DNA of 64,000 nt from an uncultured Helicobacteraceae bacterium. Its GTDB lineage: Bacteria; Campylobacterota; Campylobacteria; Campylobacterales; Helicobacteraceae. Where the stretch lies: NCBI GenBank assembly GCA_934668765.1, contig CAKUOH010000009.1, positions 1 through 64,000 of the forward strand. The letters are read 5' to 3'. Positions 37,834 to 51,331 of this stretch are shown piece after piece (the stretch's first letter is position 1; the number at the start of each line of letters is the position of its first letter). The notes under the pieces are model-generated. The model saw nothing but the letters and a program-made list of their open reading frames with translations, was not told the origin of the DNA and did not search any database. The position numbers and the translations under genes are program-made.

Positions 37834-40635
37834 ATGAGCGAATCAAAACCCACGCTTGCCATAATTGACACTTTCGGCTATTTTTTTCGCAATTTTTATG
37901 CCCTGCCAAAGCTAACTAGCAAGGACGGATTTCCCACAGGCGTGTTGCTTGGCTTTGTCAATCTTATAAATCAACTCTATGATGACAAATCCACGCACAT
38001 AATTTTCGCGCTAGAAGGGCAGGGCGAGAAGTGGCGCAAGAGCATTTATCCCGCATACAAGGCGAATCGCAAAGAGGCAGACAAAGACTTGATAGCGCAA
38101 ATCAAAGTGGCGATTAAATGGATAGACGCGATGAATCTCTCCCAAATCTCAATCGATGGTTTTGAAGCAGATGACGCGATTGCCACGCTTTGCCGTCTTG
38201 CCAAGCGCGAAAATCTATCCGTGCGAATCGTAAGCGTGGATAAGGACTTATATCAGCTAATTGACGCAAATACGCACATTTTTGACCCTGCTAAAAAGCG
38301 CGAGATTCACGAGGCGGAGTGTTTTGAAAAATTTGGCGTTTATCCTGCGCAGTTTGTAGATTATCAAAGTTTGGTGGGCGATACAAGCGATAATATCATA
38401 GGCGTTAGCGGGATTGGTGCGAAAGGGGCGCAGAGTCTAATTGCGGAATTTGGTAGCCTTGATAATCTCTATGCGAATCTTGCTCAAAATGCCGATAAGA
38501 TTCCGCCCAAAATGGCGACAAAAATTAACGATGGCAAGAATAGCGCGTATTTGAGCCAAAAGCTCGTGCGTTTGCGCAATGATTTATTGCAAAATTTTGC
38601 TTTTGATTCCTGTCTAAAACCTACGCAAAATCCGCTATTTTTGATTGAAAATGAGCTAGAAAAATATAATATCAATATTTTGGATAAGATTCGTAAAAAG
38701 TCAGGCAATGCGGTAAATGTGGCGAATCAAACGCAAGATTCGCATTTAGATTCGCAAGATTTAAAAGATTCGACTAACGATTCATTTAAATTCCACAAAT
38801 CAAATGTTATTTCAACTTTTCAATCCCGCCTAAAATCCGCTCAAACAATTAGTATTTTAGATTCCGCTGAACTTTTAAAAATCATTGATTCAATCCATGC
38901 TGATTTGCCCATTGCCTTTGACACGGAGACAGATTCGCTTGATTCAAATACTGCAAATATCGTGGGATTTTCGTTTGCTTGGGATTTAGGGCGTGGATTT
39001 TATGTGCCACTGCGACATAGCTATTTGGGTGCGCCTAGTCAAATCGCGCTTGATGACGCGAAAATTGCACTTCAAAAGATTTTTGCCCACGATATTATCG
39101 CTCACAACGCGAAATTTGACATTAAGATTATTTGGCATAATTTTGGGCTTGATATTCCGCGTGTGGTGGATACGATGATTTTAGCGTGGCTTGATAGTAG
39201 CGATTCGCCCTGTGGGCTTGATTTTTTAGCAAAAACGCGCCTAAATTATACTACGATAAAATTCGATGAAGTCGTGCCAAAAAAAGCGACATTTGATATG
39301 GTGCAAATTGAAATAGCCACGCGCTATGCGGCAGAAGACGCACTTTGCACCCTTGCGCTTTATGAGCTATTTTATGCGAATTTACCGAGTCTTTTTAGTA
39401 TTGCGGAGCGTTTGGAATTTCCCATTATTAAAATTTTGGCAAAAATGGAGTGCGCAGGAATCGGCATTGACGCGGAGTTTTTAAGCACACTGCGTGATGA
39501 GTTAGATGGCAAAATCGCACTTTTAAGCAAGGAAATTTTTGCACTTTGTGAGGCGGAGTTTAATCTAAATTCACCTAAACAATTAAGCGAAATTCTGTTT
39601 GATAAACTTGGACTAAAAAAGGGTAGGGCGTTAAAAAATAGCGCGTTTAGCACCGATGAGAAAACGCTTGAATCTCTGCGCGATTCACACGCGGTAATCC
39701 CGCTACTGCTTGATTATAGAGAGATTAGCAAGTTATTAAATACATATATCGTGCCGTTTTTAAGTCTAAATAAAAATCGCAGGATTTACACTTCATTCAA
39801 TCAGACAGGCACTAGCACGGGGCGACTCGCATCAAAAAATCCAAATTTGCAAAATATCCCCGTTCGTAGCGACATAGGGCGCAAGATTCGGCAGGGATTT
39901 GTCGCAAAACAGGGATTTAGCTTTATTTCGGCGGATTATTCGCAGATTGAATTGCGACTTTTGGCGCATTTTTCGCAGGATTCATCGCTGTGTGCGGCGT
40001 TTGAGAGTGGCAAAGATATACATTTGGAGACTGCAATCAAACTCTTTGGCGAATCACTTGAAAGCGAATCGCCAAAATTCCGCGCGGACAAGCTAAAAGA
40101 GAAGCGCAATATCGCTAAAAGCATCAATTTTGGGCTGATTTATGGTATGGGTGCGCGAAAACTCTCCCAGAGCCTGAAAATTCCGCAAAATGAAGCGAAA
40201 TCTTATATCGATAGCTATTTTACGAAATTCCCTACGATAAAGGACTTTTTGGCGCAAAAAGAGCGTGAGATTTTGCAAAATGGCTATGCAGAGACGCTAC
40301 TAGGGCATAAGCGTAAGTTTGATTTTACGCGCACGGCGGATTATGAAAAAGCGGCGTTTTTGCGTGAAGGTATAAACGCGATTTTTCAAGGCAGTGCGGC
40401 GGATTTGATAAAATTAGCGATGATTGAATGTGATAAATTTTTTAGCGAATCTTACAAAAACGGCGAAGTTGCCCTGCTTTTGCAAATCCACGATGAGCTG
40501 ATTTTTGAAGTGCGTGATGATTTGGTGGAGTGCGTGGCAGAGAAAATTAGAGTGATTATGAATCATATTTATACGCTAAAAGTCCCGCTAAATTGCGGTA
40601 TAAGCATAGGCAAAAATTGGGCAGAGCTGAAGTAG
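37834..40635 (+). CDS. polA: DNA polymerase I
   Basis: Encodes 933 residues. Domains in order: 5'-nuclease (about 1-290, IDGFEADDAIATL and GVSGIGAKGAQSLI), 3'-5' exonuclease (about 340-510) with the DTETD metal motif near residue 362 retained, and polymerase with motif A SADYSQIELRLLAH (about 700), motif B KSINFGLIYGMG (about 770) and motif C HDE (about 886). The retained DTETD suggests active proofreading, unlike several relatives of the Taq type. Low-complexity Asp/Ser linker (DSHLDSQDLKDSTNDS) joins the first two domains. Confidence 0.97.
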   Translation: MSESKPTLAIIDTFGYFFRNFYALPKLTSKDGFPTGVLLGFVNLINQLYDDKSTHIIFALEGQGEKWRKSIYPAYKANRKEADKDLIAQIKVAIKWIDAMNLSQISIDGFEADDAIATLCRLAKRENLSVRIVSVDKDLYQLIDANTHIFDPAKKREIHEAECFEKFGVYPAQFVDYQSLVGDTSDNIIGVSGIGAKGAQSLIAEFGSLDNLYANLAQNADKIPPKMATKINDGKNSAYLSQKLVRLRNDLLQNFAFDSCLKPTQNPLFLIENELEKYNINILDKIRKKSGNAVNVANQTQDSHLDSQDLKDSTNDSFKFHKSNVISTFQSRLKSAQTISILDSAELLKIIDSIHADLPIAFDTETDSLDSNTANIVGFSFAWDLGRGFYVPLRHSYLGAPSQIALDDAKIALQKIFAHDIIAHNAKFDIKIIWHNFGLDIPRVVDTMILAWLDSSDSPCGLDFLAKTRLNYTTIKFDEVVPKKATFDMVQIEIATRYAAEDALCTLALYELFYANLPSLFSIAERLEFPIIKILAKMECAGIGIDAEFLSTLRDELDGKIALLSKEIFALCEAEFNLNSPKQLSEILFDKLGLKKGRALKNSAFSTDEKTLESLRDSHAVIPLLLDYREISKLLNTYIVPFLSLNKNRRIYTSFNQTGTSTGRLASKNPNLQNIPVRSDIGRKIRQGFVAKQGFSFISADYSQIELRLLAHFSQDSSLCAAFESGKDIHLETAIKLFGESLESESPKFRADKLKEKRNIAKSINFGLIYGMGARKLSQSLKIPQNEAKSYIDSYFTKFPTIKDFLAQKEREILQNGYAETLLGHKRKFDFTRTADYEKAAFLREGINAIFQGSAADLIKLAMIECDKFFSESYKNGEVALLLQIHDELIFEVRDDLVECVAEKIRVIMNHIYTLKVPLNCGISIGKNWAELK

Positions 40636-40641
40636 GATGCT

Positions 40642-41694
40642 ATGCTTTTTAGATTCGTAGGCTTTATTTATCTCAAATTTATCGCGCTCATCTGCCTTGC
40701 CTTGCAGCTTTTTTTTATGGGTGTGGAGATTTTGAAATATATTGATGACTTGCCTCAATCGGCAAATCTCGTGGTGCTATTTTTGGCGTGGGTGTTTTTG
40801 TATGCGATAAATTATACTTTTCCCATAGCGGTGATTCTTGCCTCTGTGGCGGCGTATATCGTGCTTGTAAAGTCTAATAATTTAACGGCGATTCTATCCA
40901 TAGGCTATTCTAAAAAGCGTATTTTAGCCCCGCTCATCGTTATTTCTGTGCTTTTAAATCTTGCTTATATCGCGCTAAACGCCACGCCATTTGTTTATGC
41001 GGAGGAAAATATCGAAAATATCATCTATCGAAGCAGTGTAAATGACGCAAAGAGCGACTTTTTGGTAAAATATGACGATGATTATGTCTATATGGAAAAG
41101 ATTTTTCCGCTTTTGCAAAAAGCGCAAAATATCAAGGTTTTTGAGATTGAAAATTTTGTGCTGACGCGCTTTATTGAGGCAAGTGAGGCAGAATTTGATG
41201 GCGCGTGGTGGAATCTTAAAAATGCCACGATTACCACACTTCCAAAGGATTTGAATTTTAAGGATTCAAAGCTAAAAACCGAGCAAATCGCAAATTATCA
41301 AATTTTGCAAGATTTTAAACCCAAAATTTTGGATACGATTTACCAAAATAAGCCAAATATTTCTATTTATGATGCGATTAGCGCGATGAAACTGCTGGTA
41401 GCGCAAAATAGTAGCACCGACAAAATCCGTGCGATTTTATATGCGTTTTTTGCTATTCCTGTGGCGATTCCACTTGCCATTGTGATAATGAGCTATTTTG
41501 TCCCAAGTCTCGCAAGATACAGCAATCTAGCAAAGTTAGGATTCATATTTGTGCTATTTTGCCTTGTTGTGTGGGGCATATTTTTTATGCTTACCAAACT
41601 CGCAATCAGCGGATTTTTACCACCAGAATTTGGCATAATCGTGCCACTAGTGGCATTTGCCACCATATCGCTTGGATTTTATAGGCGAATCTAA
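40642..41694 (+). CDS. LptF/LptG-family lipopolysaccharide export permease
   Basis: Encodes 350 residues. Six membrane helices: three N-terminal (to about residue 115) and three after about 265, around a periplasmic beta domain of about 150 residues. This is the YjgP/YjgQ architecture, the membrane part of the Lpt ABC exporter that extracts LPS from the inner membrane. The sequence alone does not tell LptF from LptG. It starts six bases after polA. The partner permease and ATPase are elsewhere. Confidence 0.85.
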   Translation: MLFRFVGFIYLKFIALICLALQLFFMGVEILKYIDDLPQSANLVVLFLAWVFLYAINYTFPIAVILASVAAYIVLVKSNNLTAILSIGYSKKRILAPLIVISVLLNLAYIALNATPFVYAEENIENIIYRSSVNDAKSDFLVKYDDDYVYMEKIFPLLQKAQNIKVFEIENFVLTRFIEASEAEFDGAWWNLKNATITTLPKDLNFKDSKLKTEQIANYQILQDFKPKILDTIYQNKPNISIYDAISAMKLLVAQNSSTDKIRAILYAFFAIPVAIPLAIVIMSYFVPSLARYSNLAKLGFIFVLFCLVVWGIFFMLTKLAISGFLPPEFGIIVPLVAFATISLGFYRRI

Positions 41695-42200
41695 AATAAA
41701 ATCAAAATTTTCTAAAAATATTTATTTTTTAAGTTTTGTTTAAGGAATAGAGTTGTATTATTCCGTTTCCTTTTTTCGATAGAGATTTTTGAAATGGTTT
41801 GGAATCGTTTTTAGATTAGCACAAAGCAAATCAAATTCCATTTAAATCGTAAATTTTCTTTTAGAATTTAGGTGTTCTGTAATTTAAAGATTTAGTGTTT
41901 TTAGATTCTTAAACATTACAATTTTTAGTATAGTGATCTTTGACAACTAAGCAAGGACTAACGAATATTGCAATAATCATAAATTGTGTTTAAGTTAGTT
42001 TGATTGAATACAACTTGTCTTACACGCATTTTGTCGCGCCTAACGCGTGGCAGAATGTGGATATTTTGGTTTTAATTGAGCTAGTTGGATATAAATTTTT
42101 CATTTTTTTGGTGCGTGGCGAATCTTGTTAGATTCAAAGCGAATCAATGTTTTATGGAGAGTTTGCGTTTATCTATTTTTAGATTCCAAACTCCCCATTT
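41695..42200 (+). promoter_or_regulatory. rRNA operon promoter and leader, with boxA-like and 16S processing arm
   Basis: 506 gene-free bases before 16S. A candidate -10 (TACAAT 41917-41922 or TATAGT 41929-41934) is followed by TGATCTTTGACAA (41934-41946), which matches 11 of 13 positions of the E. coli boxA antitermination consensus. AACTAAGCAA at 41945-41954 pairs with TTGCTTAGTT at 43745-43754 beyond 16S, and neighbouring bases continue the pairing, giving the pre-16S processing stem. A 15-base copy of the 16S 5' end lies at 42151-42165. Confidence 0.6.
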
Positions 42201-43697
<1,497 letters not shown>

Positions 43698-43784
43698 CAG
43701 AGAATTTTTAGAAATATGTTGATTGTTGTGAGAGTTTGTTGGCTTTGCTTAGTTTTCAGAGATTACTGCTAAATGTTTTGATAG

Positions 43785-43861
<77 letters not shown>

Positions 43862-43864
43862 TAC

Positions 43865-43940
43865 GGGGAATTAGCTCAGCTGGGAGAGCGCCTGCTTTGC
43901 ACGCAGGAGGTCAGCGGTTCGATCCCGCTATTCTCCACCA
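43865..43940 (+). tRNA. tRNA-Ala (TGC)
   Basis: Acceptor GGGGAAT/ATTCTCC, anticodon loop TTTGCAC giving TGC, encoded CCA. Three bases after tRNA-Ile. Confidence 0.96.
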
Positions 43941-44158
43941 TTACGAATCTAGTGTAAATCTTTGTAGAATCTAAAGTCTAAATATGTGATTTTTGCAAAT
44001 CAATTCGCAATAAATTAAACGAATCATATATTTAGACTTTTTAAAGTCTAGCGTTGTTTTAAAATTCTTTGTTAATAGCCAATAGATAAGATTACAATTT
44101 GCTTGTTTAATCATTATAGATTAAGCAAGGTAGTGAATGTAAATTAGAATATCTCATT
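43941..44158 (+). other. 16S-23S spacer with processing structures
   Basis: A perfect 13-base inverted repeat, AAAGTCTAAATAT (43973-43985) and ATATTTAGACTTT (44028-44040), forms a closed hairpin. Downstream, AATAGCCAATAG (44074-44085) and AAATTAGAATATC (44141-44153) are exactly complementary to CTATTGGCTATT (47079-47090) and GATATTCTAATTT (47041-47053) beyond 23S. This is the pre-23S stem cut by RNase III-type enzymes. Confidence 0.75.
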
Positions 44159-47040
<2,882 letters not shown>

Positions 47041-47139
47041 GATATTCTAATTTAAGCACTACCTTGTTTAGTCTATAACTATTGGCTATTTGAAAGAGAA
47101 AGTATAGTGTATCGAAATGTTACATTATCCTTTCTCTTT

Positions 47140-47259
47140 TCCTTGTGTTTATGAAAAAGAAGGACACACCTAGTTTTCCATCCCGAACCTAGCAGTTAAG
47201 CTTCTTTTTGCCGATGATACTGCGTTTTTCAAGCGTGGGAATGTAGGTTGATGCAGGGA
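47140..47259 (+). rRNA. rrf: 5S ribosomal RNA
   Basis: About 120 bases with the conserved CATCCCGAACCTAGCAGTTAAG loop region in two parts and GCCGATGATACTG. The termini pair (TCCTTGTG with TGCAGGGA) and the flanks TTTCTCT/AGAGAAA extend the stem. Ends approximate. Confidence 0.88.
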
Positions 47260-47533
47260 TAGAGAAATTTAAAACTTCGTATTTTTTACTTCATATTTAC
47301 AATTTAAATTTTTCAAATTTTACTTAGTATTTTTTCAAATTCGATTAGCAGTTTTTAGTGATTAAAAAAAATATTAAGATTCATATATTTTATATGCGAT
47401 TCGCAATAATATTTTGCTATAATTTCGCCCATTAGATTCGGTTGAATCTAAAAATTTCACTTATAAAAGGATAAGCAAATGCAATTAGTTGCAAGGATTA
47501 GTGATAAAGGCAAGGTTAGCAAAGTAGCATTGA

Positions 47534-48568
47534 ATGGCAAAATCGCGCCGTTCTCTCTCTCTCTCTCTCTCTCTCGTAAGGTGCGTAGTTTTTACGCTCA
47601 CGACACTTTTAATTAGCACAATTCCACTTATCGCAGACAGCATTGATGAGCGTATAAAGGTTTTAGAAGTCGAACTTCAAAAGGCGATGAAATCGACATA
47701 TTTGCCAAATGATGAGCAACTTAGTCGCATAAAAAAAGAGTTAGATTTGCTAAAAATGCAACAAGAGCTAGATTCCATAAAATCCAAACGCACACAAAGC
47801 CCACAAATACAAGAAAATCAAATCCCGCAATATTACGAATCGCAAACTTCGCAAACACAAGATTCGCGCTTTGATTGGGCGAATCAATCAAATTATCAGG
47901 AAACAAAAGCCAAAGAGTATAGAGTCTCAAATTACAACGGCAACGCCACGACTAGAAGTGGCTATTTTTTTGGAATTGAGGCGGGTTATGTGGAGGCAAG
48001 AGGTAGCTTATTGCTAACGGGCATAATGCGCATAGATGAAAAGAAAGGTGGCATAAATTACGGCGTTATGATGGGATATGCGCACTTTTTTAATAATTAT
48101 TTTGGTGGGCGAATCTATGGCAGTCTAAACGCATTGCATATAAAATTTAGCAATGAAGGCATAGAAAGTGTGGATACTTTGCTAAGTGCGCTGTATTGGG
48201 GTATGAATGCAGATTTGATTGTGAATGTCTTGGCTTTGCGAAACTTTGATATGGGCGTGTATGTGGGCGTTTTCTTGGGTGCGAATACATTTTTAGAAAC
48301 GGGATATACTGATTACATTGTGAGAGTGAGCGAGATGAGTGGCTTTAAGGTAAGTCGCACTCATTTTGATATTGCGCTAAATGTGGGGCTTCGCACGATG
48401 ATAGCCAAAAATGTCGGGCTTGAAGTCGCACTGCGAGTGCCATTTCTAAAATCATATGCTGTAAATGAGGACGCATATAATTTGCAAAATGGCGCATATA
48501 TGGGAGTATATCAAATATATTTTAAACAAAATTATAATGTCAATTTGCGATTGTTGTATAAATTTTAG
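47534..48568 (+). CDS. Outer-membrane beta-barrel protein with a 5' CT12 tract
   Basis: Encodes 344 residues from ATG 47534. A signal peptide follows the repeat-coded SLSLSLSL run (LVRCVVFTLTTLLISTIPLIADS). Then comes a coiled-coil segment (about 37-80), a Gln/Ser-rich linker and a C-terminal barrel of alternating strands ending in LRLLYKF, the terminal Phe expected for outer-membrane insertion. ATG 47479 has a far better ribosome site (AAGGAT) and promoter (TATAAT 47418-47423), but with 12 CT repeats it reads into a stop at 47614-47616. With 10 or 13 repeats it would join this frame. The assembled copy number therefore uses the weak start or is down-regulated. Substrate or role unknown. Confidence 0.8.
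   Translation: MAKSRRSLSLSLSLVRCVVFTLTTLLISTIPLIADSIDERIKVLEVELQKAMKSTYLPNDEQLSRIKKELDLLKMQQELDSIKSKRTQSPQIQENQIPQYYESQTSQTQDSRFDWANQSNYQETKAKEYRVSNYNGNATTRSGYFFGIEAGYVEARGSLLLTGIMRIDEKKGGINYGVMMGYAHFFNNYFGGRIYGSLNALHIKFSNEGIESVDTLLSALYWGMNADLIVNVLALRNFDMGVYVGVFLGANTFLETGYTDYIVRVSEMSGFKVSRTHFDIALNVGLRTMIAKNVGLEVALRVPFLKSYAVNEDAYNLQNGAYMGVYQIYFKQNYNVNLRLLYKF
47552..47575 (+). repeat. (TC)12 phase-variation tract
   Basis: Twelve tandem TC dinucleotides near the 5' end of the outer-membrane protein gene, in the same position as the CT tracts of H. pylori sabA and oipA. Confidence 0.9.
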
Positions 48569-48653
48569 ATTGTGTGAATCTTTAAGTGAATCCCACGCGA
48601 TTCGCTATTGAAATCCAATTCGCACCTTGAATCTTATGTGCGATTTGCACCAT

Positions 48654-48669
48654 AGATTCGCGCGAATCT
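48654..48669. terminator. Palindromic AGATTCGCGCGAATCT between convergent genes
   Basis: A perfect 16-base palindrome in the gap between the convergent 3' ends of the outer-membrane protein and the propeller protein. It is an inverted pair of the overused AGATTCG word and could act as a two-way terminator, although no U tract follows. Confidence 0.4.
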
Positions 48670-48690
48670 GCCATATTAGATTCACGAATC

Positions 48691-50940
48691 CTAGCTCACA
48701 TAAATCATTATCGTTTTTAGAAAGGCGATTTCTTTTTTATTATCTGTGGGGATTTTATTGTAAATTTCTAGTATTTTGCTATGTGGATTTATTAGTTTAT
48801 TTAGCTCATCGTTTTTGCCAAACATTTCGATGTATTGCTCCAAAGTCCCATACCAATCGATAGTTTTGGACTTTTCATCTTTTTGCGAATCGACTTTTTT
48901 AGATTCGCTAGATTCATTAGAATCGCTAGACTTACTAGATTCAAGTGATTCTAGGGCGTTATCAATCTCATTTATATAGCTTATATTAAAAATGCTCTCA
49001 ATCTTGTCCTTAAAAAATGCGATATTCAAATATTGCTCCACTTCCCTATACACCGCCTCTCCATTGCCATCCGTTGCGTAATTCAAAGCGCGTTCAAAAA
49101 TATCATTAAAATAATTTGTAAGATTGATATACTCTGCTAAACCCTTTATGCTGTTATATTTGGGGATTTGACTATAAATTTTTGTAAAATCTTTCGCTTG
49201 ATAAAGTCCCAAAAATTCTAGTTTCAATAAAATAGTATTTTTGCGCTCCAATGCCGTAGCTTGAAATGGCACAAATTTTAGCAAAATCTCTAGCAATTCT
49301 AATGCCTTTTCATTCGCACCCTTTGCCTCTAGCTCGTTTATCGTAGCTAGAATCTGCTCTCCAAAAACAAGAGCTTTTTTGTAATTTGTCGTGGTTTTTA
49401 TGGCGCGAAAAGATTCAGAGAGTTTGAAAAAGTCCCCAAACTGCTTTGCTTTAAAAAGCCTATCTGCTTCTTTAAATTTGGCTGCGTTGCGAAGTAAAAT
49501 ATTTATCGTCTCTTTTTTGCTAGGCACGGCTTGCCACGGCTTTAGAATCTCTGTCGCCTTATTTAAATCCTCTGGCGTATTTTGCAAGAGCAATGCCTTT
49601 GCACTATCAAATGCCTCATCGTAGAGATTTTCAAGTCGTTCAAACTCGTAAGTTTCCTTTAAATAGGCATTTTCGCCGATGATTTTATAGCAAAGTCCGT
49701 AGTCTTTGGCATTTATCGCGTCTCGTAACTCTTTTGCTGCGCCGATATTGCGCGAAAATTCATCGAATGCTTCCTTTTTCTCGCTATCCTCAAAAAAGAT
49801 GCGCAAATCCGCGACTATTTTGGCGAAATTCTCTTGCGCTGGATTTTGCGTAAGCGAATCTTGTGCATTTTTAAACGCCTCCGCCCAAAGATTATCTTTT
49901 AGCGCGATATAATTTTTAAAACTTTTAAAGGAAATATTATGCGATTCGGCAATCTCACACGCACTTTTCAAATCACCCTTTGCCACCGCATTATTAAACT
50001 CCGCCTCAAACCTAGTCAAATCAAAAATCTCCAAATATCCACTTGCAAATCCTAGATACAATCTCGCGTCAATCACTCGCATAGAAGCGATTCCGTCATT
50101 ATCTAGCTCGACACTAAAAGCGTGTTTGTTTTTCTCCAAATCCAAGTAGTTCAAAGCCTTCTCGCGCGTCCCAATGTATGCGAAATTATCGTCCTTTGTC
50201 ATACCCACGCGCGTTAGCCACGAATCATAATTCGCCTTTATATCAAGGTTTTTTTGGGAAATGTCATAGATTCCGCTCTCCCCATTGCTACACACAAAAA
50301 AGATTTTGCTATCATCATCAAAAAATGTCATATCTTCTGCCACTGCGTTTGTCTCAAACTCGCCGATGATTTTATTGACACTCATATCAAAAATGCAGTT
50401 TGTGTTGTCATAAGAGCTATAAACGACAAGTTTTTGCTTTTTACCCAAGTGAATGTTTGAAATATAATCAGGGCGCGGTGGCAGGATATTTGCTATGTTA
50501 AAATTTGGCATTGCGAAAATAAAAACCTTGCCATCTTCGCCACCGCTAACCATATACTTGCCATTTTTAGAAAAGCGAATGTTGTAAATATCGTTGCGAT
50601 GCCATTCTAGCGTCTTTATGCGCGTTAGGATGCCATTATAAATGTGTAAAATGTGGCAGTTTGGGGAACGCGGCTCACCGATTGCTATGTAGCCATTCAT
50701 CGATAACGCACAAGCCTTGCTAAATTGATGTTGCGGCTCATAATCAAAAATCTTTTTTGCGAAAATAAACTCGCCATCGCGTAGTTCATAAAGATTGTAG
50801 TTTGAATCAAGTAAAATCACGCTTTTAAGCGCAGGATTTTGTGGGACTTTGTGATTTATCGAATCACGCAAATTGCCATAACTCGCGCCTATGGCTAAAA
50901 GACTTGCATTTAGCTTGTATTTTATCGGTGGTGGTAGCAT
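48691..50940 (-). CDS. Beta-propeller (WD40-like) plus alpha-solenoid protein, larger paralogue
   Basis: Encodes 749 residues with no signal peptide or membrane helix. Residues about 1-300 are propeller repeats (HRNDIYNIRFSKNGKYMVSG is a clear WD40-like blade near residue 113). From about 310 to 690 it is helical and TPR-like, including VPSKKETINILLRNAAKF near residue 471, which matches the smaller paralogue at 2507-4180. A Ser/Lys-rich, charged stretch (SLESSKSSDSNESSESKKVD) lies near 680. The propeller-plus-solenoid order is the design of eukaryotic coat and IFT proteins. In bacteria the role is unknown to me. Upstream lies the T19 tract. Confidence 0.7.
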   Translation of the reverse strand: MLPPPIKYKLNASLLAIGASYGNLRDSINHKVPQNPALKSVILLDSNYNLYELRDGEFIFAKKIFDYEPQHQFSKACALSMNGYIAIGEPRSPNCHILHIYNGILTRIKTLEWHRNDIYNIRFSKNGKYMVSGGEDGKVFIFAMPNFNIANILPPRPDYISNIHLGKKQKLVVYSSYDNTNCIFDMSVNKIIGEFETNAVAEDMTFFDDDSKIFFVCSNGESGIYDISQKNLDIKANYDSWLTRVGMTKDDNFAYIGTREKALNYLDLEKNKHAFSVELDNDGIASMRVIDARLYLGFASGYLEIFDLTRFEAEFNNAVAKGDLKSACEIAESHNISFKSFKNYIALKDNLWAEAFKNAQDSLTQNPAQENFAKIVADLRIFFEDSEKKEAFDEFSRNIGAAKELRDAINAKDYGLCYKIIGENAYLKETYEFERLENLYDEAFDSAKALLLQNTPEDLNKATEILKPWQAVPSKKETINILLRNAAKFKEADRLFKAKQFGDFFKLSESFRAIKTTTNYKKALVFGEQILATINELEAKGANEKALELLEILLKFVPFQATALERKNTILLKLEFLGLYQAKDFTKIYSQIPKYNSIKGLAEYINLTNYFNDIFERALNYATDGNGEAVYREVEQYLNIAFFKDKIESIFNISYINEIDNALESLESSKSSDSNESSESKKVDSQKDEKSKTIDWYGTLEQYIEMFGKNDELNKLINPHSKILEIYNKIPTDNKKEIAFLKTIMIYVS

Positions 50941-51331
50941 AAGATTTTCCTTGACGCTTTGTTGCGATAATGTCGGCTTTAAATCGCCATTTTGCGCGAA
51001 TCTATTAAATTTAGGTATGAATCTATATGCTAGATTTGCGCGAATCTAAACTTGCGATTTGGTTTTATTGCAATTCAGCACAAATTTTACATATAAATTT
51101 TTTGTTAAAAATCTTGCAAAATCATTTTTTTTTTTTTTTTTTTGATTCGACATAGCTTAAAGTTGCGCTTAATTATATATTTTGGCGATTCAAATGCAAA
51201 TGATTTAGCCATTCAAAAAACTGATATAATCGCTCACAGCAGGTAAAAATCAATGTTTAAAACCCTTGAAAATTCCAAAACTTTTTATTATAATTCGCGC
51301 TTTTATTTTAATCAAAGCTAAAGGATTCGCT
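50941..51331. promoter_or_regulatory. Divergent intergenic region with a T19 tract
   Basis: 391 gene-free bases between divergently read genes. T19 runs from 51125 to 51143. On the plus side, TATAAT boxes lie at 51225-51230 and 51289-51294, the second 38 bases before the chemoreceptor start. On the minus side the tract is about 185 bases before the propeller-gene start. Length changes of such tracts alter promoter spacing in Helicobacter; which gene is affected cannot be told from sequence. Confidence 0.6.
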
